Assembly: GCF_001428505.1 (NCBI RefSeq) | Contig: NZ_LMHU01000001.1 | Location: 397,055-461,054, forward strand | Source of the DNA: Terrabacter sp. Root181 | Lineage (GTDB): Bacteria; Actinomycetota; Actinomycetes; Actinomycetales; Dermatophilaceae | Length of the DNA: 64,000 bases | Direction: 5' to 3' | In this document: piece after piece, positions 25,852-34,898 of the stretch | Layout of the letters: every line of letters starts with the position of its first letter | How positions within the stretch are numbered: position 1 is the stretch's first letter | The notes under the pieces: generated by a model | Database searches by the model: none | What the model saw: the letters and a program-made list of their open reading frames with translations, nothing else | What the model was told of the DNA's origin: nothing | Position numbers and translations under genes: made by a program

Positions 25852-25864
25852 GGTAACCGTTGTA
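25852..25864 (+). promoter_or_regulatory. Operator copy 1 of the arabinan locus
   Basis: GGTAACCGTTGTA, identical to copy 2 at 25887-25899 (35 bp offset, about 3.3 helical turns). The core AACCGTT is an imperfect dyad, as in many LacI-family sites. It overlaps the possible -35 TTGTAA at 25860-25865. Confidence 0.6.
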
Positions 25865-25886
25865 ATTTTCAGCACACACGCTATTG

Positions 25887-25899
25887 GGTAACCGTTGTA
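25887..25899 (+). promoter_or_regulatory. Operator copy 2 of the arabinan locus
   Basis: An exact second copy of GGTAACCGTTGTA, placed just after a possible -10 (TATTGG, 25882-25887) and 41 bp before the GH51 ATG. The stretch 25850-25900 is AT-richer than its surroundings, as expected for a promoter. Confidence 0.6.
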
Positions 25900-25940
25900 G
25901 GACGCGGTGCGACCCGACGCCGACGGTCAAGGAGGACCGC

Positions 25941-27476
25941 ATGGGACGAGCGATGGTGCGGCTGGACCCCGCCTTCACGGTGGGGCCCGTGCGACCGAGG
26001 ACCTTTGGGTCCTTCGTCGAGCACATGGGCCGGTGCGTCTACACGGGCATCTACGAGCCGGACCACCCCGACGCCGACGAGCTGGGCTTCCGCAGCGACG
26101 TCGCGCGGCTCGTCCGGGAGCTCGGGGTCACCGTCGTGCGCTACCCCGGGGGCAACTTCGTCTCCAACTACCGCTGGGAGGACGGCGTCGGACCCAAGGC
26201 CGAGCGGCCCACGCAGCTCGACCTCGCCTGGCGCTCCGTCGAGACCAACCAGGTCGGCACCGACGACTTCGTCGACTGGGCCCGCGGCGTCGGCGTCGAG
26301 CCGATGATGGCGGTCAACCTCGGCACGCGGGGCGTGCAGGAGGCCATCGACCTGCTCCTCTACTGCAACGCCGAGGCCGGCACGTCGTGGCCTGACCGGC
26401 GGGTCAAGAACGGACACACCGAGCCGCACGACATCCGGGTCTGGTGCCTCGGCAACGAGATGGACGGCCCGTGGCAGATGGGCCACAAGACCGCCGAGGA
26501 GTACGCGCGTGTCGCCGAGGAGGCGGCGCGGGCCATGCGTCGGGTCGACCCGGGCCTCGAGCTCGTGGCCTGCGGCTCGTCCAACCGCGGCATGCCGACC
26601 TTCGGAACCTGGGAACGCGTGGTCCTCGAGCGATGCTTCGACCTCGTCGACCACATCTCCGCCCACGCCTACTACGAGCCCGTCGACGGCGACGTGGACT
26701 CCTTCCTCGCGAGCGGCGAGGACATGCACCGCTTCATCGAGTCCGTCGTCGCCACGGCCGACCACGTGGCCGCGGTCAAGGGCTCCGACAAGCGGATCAT
26801 GGTCTCCTTCGACGAGTGGAACGTGTGGTTCCAGAAGCGCTTCCACGGTGAGAGCTCCCTCGAGATCCGCCAGGCCCCGGAGCTGATCGAGGACGTCTAC
26901 GACGTCACCGACGCCGTCGTCGTCGGCAGCCTGCTGATCACGCTGCTCCAGCACACCGACCGCGTCTCGATGGCCTGCCAGGCGCAGCTCGTCAACGTCA
27001 TCGCCCCCATCGCCACCCGTCCCGGCAGGGGTGCGTGGAAGCAGACGATCTTCCACCCCTTCGCCCTCACCGCGAGGCATGCCCGTGGCACCGTGCTGCG
27101 CCCGGCCGTCTCCTGCGACTCGATGGAGACCCAGGCCTTCGGGCCCGTCGACCAGCTCGTCGTCACCGCCACCCACGACCCCGACACCGGAGACCTCGCC
27201 GTGTTCGTGGTCAACCGCAGCCGCACCGAGACGGCCGAGCTGACGCTCGACGTCGCGGCCGCCGTGCGGGGGCACCCCACGGCATACGCACTCGTCGAGC
27301 ACCTCCAGGTGCACGACGACGACACCTCGGCCACGAACACCGAGGAGCACCCCGACCGGGTGACCCCGCGCCCGGGGGACGCGGCGGTCGACGGCACCGA
27401 TGGCACCACCCTCACGGCAACCCTGCCGCCCACCTCCTGGCACTGCATCCGCCTCACCGAAGGGACCGTTCAATGA
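25941..27476 (+). CDS. abfA: Alpha-L-arabinofuranosidase, GH51
   Basis: A 511-residue cytoplasmic enzyme releasing L-arabinofuranose from arabinan or arabinoxylan oligosaccharides. The (beta/alpha)8 barrel starts with FGSFVEHMGRCVYTGIYEP. The acid/base Glu lies in CLGNEMDGPW (near 172) and the nucleophile Glu in SFDEWNVW (near 292). The C-terminal beta-sandwich covers about 380-505. The length is family-typical. A near-perfect AAGGAGG site precedes ATG 25941. It is the first gene of an operon (its stop overlaps the next ATG) and is controlled by the divergent LacI protein. Confidence 0.93.
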   Translation: MGRAMVRLDPAFTVGPVRPRTFGSFVEHMGRCVYTGIYEPDHPDADELGFRSDVARLVRELGVTVVRYPGGNFVSNYRWEDGVGPKAERPTQLDLAWRSVETNQVGTDDFVDWARGVGVEPMMAVNLGTRGVQEAIDLLLYCNAEAGTSWPDRRVKNGHTEPHDIRVWCLGNEMDGPWQMGHKTAEEYARVAEEAARAMRRVDPGLELVACGSSNRGMPTFGTWERVVLERCFDLVDHISAHAYYEPVDGDVDSFLASGEDMHRFIESVVATADHVAAVKGSDKRIMVSFDEWNVWFQKRFHGESSLEIRQAPELIEDVYDVTDAVVVGSLLITLLQHTDRVSMACQAQLVNVIAPIATRPGRGAWKQTIFHPFALTARHARGTVLRPAVSCDSMETQAFGPVDQLVVTATHDPDTGDLAVFVVNRSRTETAELTLDVAAAVRGHPTAYALVEHLQVHDDDTSATNTEEHPDRVTPRPGDAAVDGTDGTTLTATLPPTSWHCIRLTEGTVQ

Positions 27477-28837
27477 CGAACACCACACCCCGCCCCCAGT
27501 CACCTCTCACCCCGCTGTCCCGGCGCACGATCCTCTCGGGAGCGCTCGGCATCGCCGGCGTCGCGGGCCTCGCCGCATGCGGCTCCGGATCCAGCGGCGT
27601 CCCCGGTCAGGCCCCGGCCGTGTCGGGCGGCGGTGGCGCCACCGGATACTCCGGTCCCAAGGTCGCCCTCGCCTTCTGGAACGGTTTCACAGGAGGCGAC
27701 GGGCCCTACATGAAGCGCCTCGTGGACCAGTTCAACGCCGAGCACCAGAACATCGCCGTCAGCATGAACACGATGCAGTGGGCCGACTACTACGCCAAGC
27801 TGCCCGCCGCGGTTGCGGCCGGCAAGGGGCCCGAGATCGCCATCATGCACGTCGACTCCGTCGCGACCAACGCCGCCCGCAGGGTCGTCCAGCCACTGGA
27901 CGACGTCGCCGCCGCTCTCAAGCTCAGCGAGAGCGACTTCGCACCGGTTCCGTGGAAGGCGGGCATCTACAACGGAAAGCGCTACTCCATCCCGCTCGAC
28001 GTGCACCCACTGGGCTTCTTCTACAACAAGAGCGTCATGGAGCAGGGCGGGCTGGACCCGGAGAAGCCCCCGATGACGAACGACGAGTACATGGCGGCTC
28101 TCGAGACCATGAAAGGCAAGGGAATCCAGGGTCACTGGGCCAGCCCGTTCCCGTTCACGGGTGGTCTCTCGATCCAGGCGCTCATCTACCAGTTCGGTGG
28201 CTCGCTCTTCTCGGAGGACGGCAAGCAGGTCCTCTGGGCGGAGGACCCCGGCGTCAAGGGACTGACCTGGTTCCAGGACCTCGTGACGAAGGGCTACTCG
28301 CCGGGCAAGATCGCCCAGGACGCCGACCTCATCGCGCTGGAGAATGCCAAGACGGCTTTCAACTGGAATGGCATCTGGACCATCAACACCCTCAAGGAGA
28401 AGTCGGGCCTGGAGTGGGGTGTGGCCCCGTTGCCCAACATCGGCGGCACCAAGGCGGCGTGGGCCGGTTCACACCAGTTCGTGCTGCCGACGATGCGCAC
28501 GCCCGACCAGAACAAGCAGGACGCGGCCCGCGTCTTCCTCAACTGGATCAGCACGAAGAGCCTCGAGTGGGCGAAGGGCGGTCAGGTGCCGGCTCGCAAC
28601 TCCGTGCGCGAGTCCGCGGAGTTCGAGGCCCTCAAGGAACAGGCGATCCTGGCCAGCCAGATCGACGACCTGCACTTCCTGCCGGCGGTTGCCGGTATCG
28701 GAGATGCCATGCCGGAGTTCGACAAGGCGGTCAACGCGGCGGTCCTCGGTGGACAGGACCCGGCAAAGGTCCTCTCCGACGCTGCTGCCCGCGCGACGAA
28801 GATCCTCGAGGCCAACGCGAAGAAGTACGGCGGCTGA
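27473..28837 (+). CDS. Arabinan-locus ABC importer, solute-binding lipoprotein
   Basis: A 454-residue CUT1 binding protein. It carries both a twin-arginine motif (SRRTILSG, about 16-23) and a lipobox (GLAAC, Cys about 36), so it is probably exported by Tat and then lipid-anchored. The mature domain begins VALAFWNGFTGGDGPYMKRL. The ATG overlaps the GH51 stop (ATGA), so binding protein and hydrolase are translationally coupled. The likely ligand is an arabino-oligosaccharide, by context. Confidence 0.9.
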   Translation: MTNTTPRPQSPLTPLSRRTILSGALGIAGVAGLAACGSGSSGVPGQAPAVSGGGGATGYSGPKVALAFWNGFTGGDGPYMKRLVDQFNAEHQNIAVSMNTMQWADYYAKLPAAVAAGKGPEIAIMHVDSVATNAARRVVQPLDDVAAALKLSESDFAPVPWKAGIYNGKRYSIPLDVHPLGFFYNKSVMEQGGLDPEKPPMTNDEYMAALETMKGKGIQGHWASPFPFTGGLSIQALIYQFGGSLFSEDGKQVLWAEDPGVKGLTWFQDLVTKGYSPGKIAQDADLIALENAKTAFNWNGIWTINTLKEKSGLEWGVAPLPNIGGTKAAWAGSHQFVLPTMRTPDQNKQDAARVFLNWISTKSLEWAKGGQVPARNSVRESAEFEALKEQAILASQIDDLHFLPAVAGIGDAMPEFDKAVNAAVLGGQDPAKVLSDAAARATKILEANAKKYGG

Positions 28838-28839
28838 CC

Positions 28840-29808
28840 ATGGCTGTGACGACACAGCCCACCGGATTCTCCTCGGGAGCGGAGGCCGCGCCGGGCGGGC
28901 GCCGCTCCCGAGGAGCCCCAGCAGGGATCCACGGGTCGCCGTGGACCCCATATCTCTTCCTCGCGCCCTTCCTCCTGCTGTTCCTCACGTTCGTGGTGCT
29001 TCCGGGAATTCTCGGGATCTGGATCTCCCTGCACGACTGGGACTTCCTCCTGCCGAACAAGCCCTTCATCGGGACCCAGAACTACGCGGACCTCCTGGAC
29101 AGCGAATCCCCACAGTTCGAGCCGTTCTGGAGCGGCATGAAGGCCACGGGCCTCTTCGTGCTCATCAGCGTCCCGTTCCTCGTCGTCCTGCCGCTGCTCC
29201 TCGCGATCCTGCTCAACCGAAGGTTCCCCGGCCGCACCTTCTTCCGCGCGCTCTACTTCGCACCCTTCGTCCTGGGCGTCGCAGTGGTCGGCCTCATGTG
29301 GCGCTACCTGCTCGACCCGTCGTTCGGCATGGTCAACGGTGTGCTGGGCGCGCTCGGCCTGCCCGATGACACCCCCTGGACGACCGCGCAGCCGTGGGCA
29401 TGGATCTCACTCGCGGGCGTGACGGTCTGGTGGACCATGGGCTTCAACGCCGTCATCTACCTGGCCGGACTCGCCGACATCCCCGCCGAGCACTACGAGG
29501 CCGCGGACATCGACGGTGCCTCTGCCTGGCAGAAGCTGCGCTTCATCACGATCCCGGGTCTCCGACCGGTCCTCGTCTTCATCGTCGTCACCACGATCCT
29601 GGCCAGCGCCAACATGTTCGGCCAGAGCTACCTCATCACCAAGGGCGGTCCGGGCGACTCGACGCGAACGGCGATCATGGAGATCACCGACCTCGGCCTC
29701 TCGCAGTACCGGATGGGTCAGGCATCGGCCATGAGCTACGTGCTTGCGGTCTTCCTCGCCCTCATCTCGCTCGTCAACTTCTGGGCGCTCAGGGAGAAGA
29801 AGTCATGA
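28840..29808 (+). CDS. Arabinan-locus ABC importer permease, MalF type
   Basis: A 322-residue membrane protein with about six helices (first: YLFLAPFLLLFLTFVVLPG) after a 38-residue cytoplasmic N-terminus. The ATPase-docking loop reads YEAADIDGASAWQKLRFITI (about 218-237). It starts two bases after the binding-protein stop and overlaps the next permease by four bases. No ATPase gene is present. Confidence 0.9.
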   Translation: MAVTTQPTGFSSGAEAAPGGRRSRGAPAGIHGSPWTPYLFLAPFLLLFLTFVVLPGILGIWISLHDWDFLLPNKPFIGTQNYADLLDSESPQFEPFWSGMKATGLFVLISVPFLVVLPLLLAILLNRRFPGRTFFRALYFAPFVLGVAVVGLMWRYLLDPSFGMVNGVLGALGLPDDTPWTTAQPWAWISLAGVTVWWTMGFNAVIYLAGLADIPAEHYEAADIDGASAWQKLRFITIPGLRPVLVFIVVTTILASANMFGQSYLITKGGPGDSTRTAIMEITDLGLSQYRMGQASAMSYVLAVFLALISLVNFWALREKKS

Positions 29809-30632
29809 GGCGTCGCAACGGACCCCTCTTCTGGCTGGGCATGGGCGCGTTGAGCCTGATCTTCGTCGGCCCGCTCCTGCTCATCTTCCTGACGTCCTTC
29901 AAGTCGCAGAGCGAGGCCCGCACCGTCCCGCCGACGTACCTGCCCCAGGAGCCGACTCTCCGGGCCTACGACGTCCTGTTCTTCCAGGACGCCGCAAGCC
30001 CGGTGCTGCGCTGGTTCGCCAACTCCATGGCGGCGGCCACGATGCACGCCCTGCTCGTCCTGTTCGTCTGCTCCCTCGCCGGCTATGCCTTGGCGCGCAT
30101 GGAGTTCCGCTTCAAGAACGCCATCTTCAGTGCCATCATCCTCACCCTGTTCGTGCCGGGCTTCATCTTCCTCATGCCCAACTTCCTGCTGCTCGACAAG
30201 CTCGGCTGGCTCGACCAGATCTGGGCGCTCGTCGTGCCCGGGGCGGCAGGCGCTTTCGGAGTTTTCTTCATGCGGCAGTTCTTCCTCGGTCTGCCGAAGG
30301 AGCTCGAGGAGAGCGCCCGCCTCGACGGCGCCGGAGCCTTCCGCACCTGGTGGTCCATTGTCCTCCCGAATGCACGGCCGGCACTCGTCACGCTGGGCGT
30401 GCTCAGCTTCCTCGCCAACTGGAACGACTTCATCTGGCCGATCTACGTGCTCTTCTCCCCGGAGCGGCTGACGCTGCCCGCCGGCCTCAGCCGGCTCCAG
30501 GGCGCCTACACGATCGACTACCCCGTGGTCATGGCCGGCGCCATGCTCGCCGCGATCCCCGTCCTCGCGCTCTACGTCTTCGTGCAGCGCTACGTCATCG
30601 AGGGCGTCGCCAACAGCGGCGTCAAGGGCTGA
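29805..30632 (+). CDS. Arabinan-locus ABC importer permease, MalG type
   Basis: A 275-residue membrane protein with about six helices. The EAA-like loop is EESARLDGAGAFRTWWSIVL (about 166-185), and the end is GVANSGVKG, as in MalG homologues. Translation is coupled to the MalF-type gene by an ATGA overlap. Together they form the channel for the 27473-28837 binding protein. Confidence 0.9.
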   Translation: MRRRNGPLFWLGMGALSLIFVGPLLLIFLTSFKSQSEARTVPPTYLPQEPTLRAYDVLFFQDAASPVLRWFANSMAAATMHALLVLFVCSLAGYALARMEFRFKNAIFSAIILTLFVPGFIFLMPNFLLLDKLGWLDQIWALVVPGAAGAFGVFFMRQFFLGLPKELEESARLDGAGAFRTWWSIVLPNARPALVTLGVLSFLANWNDFIWPIYVLFSPERLTLPAGLSRLQGAYTIDYPVVMAGAMLAAIPVLALYVFVQRYVIEGVANSGVKG

Positions 30633-30641
30633 GGAGTCCGT

Positions 30642-32954
30642 ATGCGTCCCCTGACCTCCCTGAGCGCCCGTGCCTTCCGGCGCGGAACCGCCTGTCTCGC
30701 AGCATTCGTCACGGTCGTCGGTATGAGCGCCGCGGCACCGGCATCAGCGGGTCGTATGCCGTCCGCGGCCCTCCCGACGGCATACGACAACGCCGTGTCG
30801 GACTCCTTCTCGGACACGTTCGCCGACCCGTCCGTGATCCGCGGCCGCGACGGCTGGTGGTACGCCTACGCCACGTCCGACCCGCTGCGCTCAGGTGACG
30901 CCCCCGGCGCGATACACATGGCGCGCACCCGTGACTGGTCGAGCTGGGAGTACCTCGGCACCGTCTTCGACGCGGGCAACCGACCGTCGTGGGCGACCCC
31001 GACCTCGGGCCTGTGGGCCCCCGACATCCGTTTCGTGGCAGGGCGGTACGTCCTCTACTTCACCGTCACCGACACGACGCTCCACCCCGGCGACGACTCG
31101 GCCATCGGCGCCGCGACGGCGCCCACGCCGTCGGGCCCCTGGACTCCCGCCCCCGCGCCGGCCATCCCACCACGGCCGGCGTCGGGTGGCGGGTTCCTCT
31201 GGACCTTCGACCCGGCGGGGTTCACCGACACCGACGGGCAGCGCTACGTCTACTTCGGCAGCTACTTCGGCGGCCTGTGGGCGACGCGCATGTCGGCGGA
31301 CGGCCTGACGCCGGTCGGCGCGGCCACGCAGGTGGCGATCGACAACCGCTACGAGGGCTCCTACGTGGTGCGCCACGGCGACTTCTACTACCTCATGGGC
31401 TCGGCGGCGAACTGCTGTGCCGGCCCGACCACGGGCTACTCCGTCTTCGCCGGCCGCGCGCGCTCGCCCCTCGGGCCGTTCCTCGACGCCGAGGGCACGC
31501 CGCTGCTCACCTCGCGCGTCGGTGGCACGACCGTGCTGACGCAGAACGGCAACCGCTTCGTCGGCGCCGGCCACCATGCCGTCGTCACCGACGCGCAGGG
31601 GCGCGACTTCATCGCCTACCACACCATCGACCGGACGAACCCGTGGCTCACGACGCCCTTCGGGATCAACCGCCGGCCCATGCTCCTCGACGTTCTCGAC
31701 TGGGTCGACGGCTGGCCGCGCACCCGCGCAGGGGCCGGTCCGTCGGACACGCCCCAGCCGGCGCCGTCCTTGGAATCGGGGCTCGGCATCACACCGACCG
31801 ATCCGTTGGCGAGCGGCTTCACGGGCCTGGCCGCGGGACCGGCGGATCCCGTCACCGGCAACACGGCTCTCGTCCACGGCACCGCCTCGACGGCGGCGTT
31901 CGCCCCTGCCGGGCCGCTCCACGTGCGTCTCGACCACCAGGGCACCGAGCCGCTCCGTGTTCTGCTCGGGCGCGACCCTGCCGTCAAGATCACCCTGGAC
32001 CCCAAGGGTCGCCGGCTCACCGCCCAGGTCGAGCGCGACGGCACCGTGCGCTCGTCGACGACGGCGTTGCCCCCGATCCCGACCGGGGCGTGGCGCACGC
32101 TGACCGTCGAGGCGACGGCAGACGGGCTCACCGCCGAGGTGACCGAGAGCGACCTCGCCGACGTCGTGGCCCGGGTGAAGGTGTCCGGCGACGCCAGGCC
32201 CGCTGCCGCCCCGGTACGCCTGAGCAGCAGCAACGCGGTCGTCGACAACGTCGTCGTCAACCCGGCAGCCGCGGATGCAGCCGCCCTCGCGCCAGTGCCG
32301 GTGGCCGGGGCGCTCCTGTCGTCCGAGGAGTTCGACGAGCCGGACCTACCCGGCTTCACGTGGGTGCGGCGCAACTCGGCCGTGACCGTGTCGGGCGGCA
32401 GCCTGCGCTGGCCGGTCGAGGGCGCCGACCTCGTCGGTGGTGGCAACACCGCGGGCGTGCTGCTCCACGACGTCCCGGGCGACGGCGACTGGATCGCCGA
32501 GGCCAGGACGACGCTAGACCTCGGCACCGACTCGGTGCGCAACTACCAGCAGGTCGGGCTCGTCGCCTACGCGAACGACGACGACTTCGCCCGCCTGTCC
32601 AACGTCGCGATCTGGAACACCCGCCAGACCGAGTTCGGCCGCGAGACCGCGGCCGACCCCGACGCACCGGACGGCCCGACGAGCTACGGCGGCGCCATCA
32701 TCGGCACGTCGGCGCCGACCCTCTGGCTGCGGCTCGCCCACCACCGGAACGCCGCCGGCGAACACCTCTACCGGGCGGGCACGAGCCGTGACGGCGTGCA
32801 CTGGACGTGGGGCGCGACGTGGACCTTCCGCGCCGACACCCACCCGCGCATCGGGCTCGTCGCCCACGGCGGTGCGTCCCCGGCCGTCACCGCCGAGGTC
32901 GACCACCTGCGGTTCTACGCGTCGAGCTGGCCCGCCGACCCGGGCGCCGGATGA
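30642..32954 (+). CDS. Secreted GH43 arabinanase/arabinosidase with C-terminal beta-sandwich modules
   Basis: A 770-residue extracellular enzyme. A Sec signal peptide covers residues 1-36. The five-bladed propeller GH43 domain (about 50-370) has catalytic Asp in FADPSVIRG (near 61), the pKa-modulating Asp in WAPDI (near 126) and a general-acid Glu in EGSYVVRHG (near 239). Residues 380-540 form one beta-rich module and 560-765 a second, concanavalin-like module (DUF1349-like, EEFDEPDLPGFTW). It probably attacks arabinan outside the cell. A GGAG site precedes ATG 30642. Two GGCATAC motifs in opposite orientation lie in the signal-peptide codons. Confidence 0.87.
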   Translation: MRPLTSLSARAFRRGTACLAAFVTVVGMSAAAPASAGRMPSAALPTAYDNAVSDSFSDTFADPSVIRGRDGWWYAYATSDPLRSGDAPGAIHMARTRDWSSWEYLGTVFDAGNRPSWATPTSGLWAPDIRFVAGRYVLYFTVTDTTLHPGDDSAIGAATAPTPSGPWTPAPAPAIPPRPASGGGFLWTFDPAGFTDTDGQRYVYFGSYFGGLWATRMSADGLTPVGAATQVAIDNRYEGSYVVRHGDFYYLMGSAANCCAGPTTGYSVFAGRARSPLGPFLDAEGTPLLTSRVGGTTVLTQNGNRFVGAGHHAVVTDAQGRDFIAYHTIDRTNPWLTTPFGINRRPMLLDVLDWVDGWPRTRAGAGPSDTPQPAPSLESGLGITPTDPLASGFTGLAAGPADPVTGNTALVHGTASTAAFAPAGPLHVRLDHQGTEPLRVLLGRDPAVKITLDPKGRRLTAQVERDGTVRSSTTALPPIPTGAWRTLTVEATADGLTAEVTESDLADVVARVKVSGDARPAAAPVRLSSSNAVVDNVVVNPAAADAAALAPVPVAGALLSSEEFDEPDLPGFTWVRRNSAVTVSGGSLRWPVEGADLVGGGNTAGVLLHDVPGDGDWIAEARTTLDLGTDSVRNYQQVGLVAYANDDDFARLSNVAIWNTRQTEFGRETAADPDAPDGPTSYGGAIIGTSAPTLWLRLAHHRNAAGEHLYRAGTSRDGVHWTWGATWTFRADTHPRIGLVAHGGASPAVTAEVDHLRFYASSWPADPGAG

Positions 32955-33988
32955 GCGCTGCCACCCGGGGCGCCTTCGTCCTCGTCGCGGTCGCCGCGAC
33001 CGTCCTCACCGGCGCCTGCCAGGCGCTCGACCCCGCCACCAGCCCGACAGGAGACCGCGTGACCACCCCCGCGACGCAGGCAGCACCACCCACCGCGACG
33101 AACCCGGTCTGGCGGAGCAACTTCCCCGACCCGCAGATCCTCCCGGCCGGCGACGGCTGGGTCGCGATCGCGACCAACGGCAACGGCATGAACGTCCAGA
33201 CGCTGACGAGTGACGACCTCGCCACGTGGACGCAGGGGAGCGACGCGCTTCCGCGCGTCGCCTCGTGGAGCACGCCGGGCAAGGTGTGGGCGCCCGAGGC
33301 GCACCGCTTCGGCGACCGGTGGGTCATGTACTACACGACGATGGCGCCCGACCCGACGATCCAGTGCATCGGTCTGGCCGTTGCCGACGACCCCAGGGGA
33401 CCCTTCACCGACACGAGCAGCCAGCCGCTCGTCTGCGAGCACGACCAGGGCGGCTCCATCGACGCGTCACCGTTCGTGGCGTCCGACGGTACGGCATACC
33501 TCTTCTGGAAGAACGACGGCAACGCCGTCGGGATCGACACGTGGATCTCCGTGCAGCGCCTCTCGTCGGACGGTCGGCGACTCGAGGGTGAGCCGAAACG
33601 CCTGATCCGACAGGACCTTCCGTGGGAGGGGCAGCTCGTCGAGGCACCCTTCGTCTGGGAGCGCGACGGCGTTTACCACCTCTTCTACTCCGCCAACGAC
33701 TACGGCAGCGACCGGTACGCCGTCGGGCACGCCACCGCGATGTCGCCGACCGGTCCGTTCACCAAGGATCCCGAGCCGGTGCTGACGAGCACCGACGTCG
33801 CGGCCGGGCCGGGTCACTGCGCGCTGTTCGAGGCCGGCGGCCGGGTGCTCATGGTCTACCACGCGTGGGCACCCGACTCGATCGGCTCGGAGGTGCCCGG
33901 CCGCACGATGTGGCTGAGCGAGGTCACCTTCGACGGCGCGAAGGTCTCGGTCACCCCACCGCGGACGCAGCTGCCCGACGGGCTCTGA
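32951..33988 (+). CDS. GH43 lipoprotein arabinosidase-like enzyme
   Basis: A 345-residue single-domain GH43 enzyme with a lipoprotein signal (VLTGAC, Cys about 23), so it is anchored on the outer face of the membrane. Catalytic residues are Asp in NFPDPQIL (near 59), Asp in DASPFVA (near 174, modulator) and Glu in VEAPFVWERD (near 232). It overlaps the preceding GH43 gene by four bases, closing the arabinan operon. Its role would be trimming oligosaccharides released by the larger GH43 before import. A terminator hairpin follows 51 bp later. Confidence 0.87.
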   Translation: MSAATRGAFVLVAVAATVLTGACQALDPATSPTGDRVTTPATQAAPPTATNPVWRSNFPDPQILPAGDGWVAIATNGNGMNVQTLTSDDLATWTQGSDALPRVASWSTPGKVWAPEAHRFGDRWVMYYTTMAPDPTIQCIGLAVADDPRGPFTDTSSQPLVCEHDQGGSIDASPFVASDGTAYLFWKNDGNAVGIDTWISVQRLSSDGRRLEGEPKRLIRQDLPWEGQLVEAPFVWERDGVYHLFYSANDYGSDRYAVGHATAMSPTGPFTKDPEPVLTSTDVAAGPGHCALFEAGGRVLMVYHAWAPDSIGSEVPGRTMWLSEVTFDGAKVSVTPPRTQLPDGL

Positions 33989-34039
33989 GATGGCCGTGTA
34001 TCAACCCCACCCACGTCGTCTCTGAGTGTCATGGGGAAC

Positions 34040-34068
34040 GGTGCGGGGCAGGGGGGCTGCCCCGCACC
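34040..34068 (+). terminator. Terminator of the arabinan operon
   Basis: Arms 34040-34051 and 34057-34068 are 12 perfect base pairs (GGTGCGGGGCAG and its complement) around a five-G loop, 51 bp after the last GH43 stop. Confidence 0.7.
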
Positions 34069-34120
34069 ACACCCCGAATCGCTTGGGCGGCTGGCCCGTT
34101 GAGGTACGTTAACCGCCATC

Positions 34121-34163
34121 AGGGCCCGGGATCGCAGACCTGATCAGTCGCGAGCCGGGCCCT
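34121..34163 (-). terminator. Inverted repeat after the anti-sigma gene
   Basis: AGGGCCCGG (34121-34129) and CCGGGCCCT (34155-34163) form nine pairs around a 25-base loop, 43 bp beyond the anti-sigma stop on the minus strand. It is a probable terminator for the sigma/anti-sigma transcript. Nothing else is visible in 33989-34205. Confidence 0.4.
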
Positions 34164-34205
34164 CTGGCGTGTCCCCGGACGGCGAGGTCGCCGCCCCACT
34201 CGGTC

Positions 34206-34898
34206 TCAGGTGCGGGCTGCGGCGAGCACCCGCCCAGTGCCGGTGCGCACCTCGAGAGCCTGGATCTCGTTCGGCCGCAGCGCCGTCGCTCCGGTGACGC
34301 GGGAGTAGCCGGTGGTCGTCGCGCGCCAGGAGGCCGCGGTCGTCGCCTTGCCGCCCCGGTCGATGACCCAGAGGGCGAGCTCGCCGTCGGTCGGCATGTC
34401 CTCGCAGTCGATGTCGAGCTGCGTGCCCCAACCTCGCGTCACGAGGGCGATGTCGATCCGGACCTGGCTGCCGGCGACGGCAGCGGCGGCGACGTGCGTC
34501 GTCGGCAGCGTCGGCGTGGCGGGTGTCAGCAGCAGCGGACCGAGCCATGCGCCGCCGGCGAAGATGAGGACCGCGGCCGCGGCCGCGACGACCGAGAGCC
34601 ACGTGCGCCGCCGGCGTCGGCGGCGGCCGACCTCGGCGAGCAGGGTGGTGACGCGCTCGTCGTCGTGGTCGGTCAGGAGCGGGGCGGGCACAGCGACCGG
34701 GGCCTCGGTGAGGTGGGGACCGCCCTCGGGACCGGCCAGGTCGAGCAGGCGGGGGAGCCCGGACACCTGGCCCATGTCGGTCTGGCACTGCCGGCACGAG
34801 CGCAGGTGCTCGCTGAAGGCGCGGTGGTCGTCATCGGACAGGCCACCGAGCACGTACGCGCCGAGCAGCGCGTGCAGGTCGTCCGGTCCGGTGGTCAT
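34206..34898 (-). CDS. Zinc-binding anti-sigma factor (RslA-like)
   Basis: A 230-residue single-pass membrane protein. The N-terminal anti-sigma domain has the zinc motif HLRSCRQC (HxxxCxxC, near 30-37). One transmembrane helix follows a basic run (WLSVVAAAAAVLIFAGGAWL, about 100-119). The external part (about 120-230) is a beta-rich domain like that of RskA/RslA. It would hold the adjacent ECF sigma inactive until stress-triggered proteolysis or metal loss. It overlaps the sigma gene by four bases, so the two are made in fixed ratio. Confidence 0.9.
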   Translation of the reverse strand: MTTGPDDLHALLGAYVLGGLSDDDHRAFSEHLRSCRQCQTDMGQVSGLPRLLDLAGPEGGPHLTEAPVAVPAPLLTDHDDERVTTLLAEVGRRRRRRRTWLSVVAAAAAVLIFAGGAWLGPLLLTPATPTLPTTHVAAAAVAGSQVRIDIALVTRGWGTQLDIDCEDMPTDGELALWVIDRGGKATTAASWRATTTGYSRVTGATALRPNEIQALEVRTGTGRVLAAART

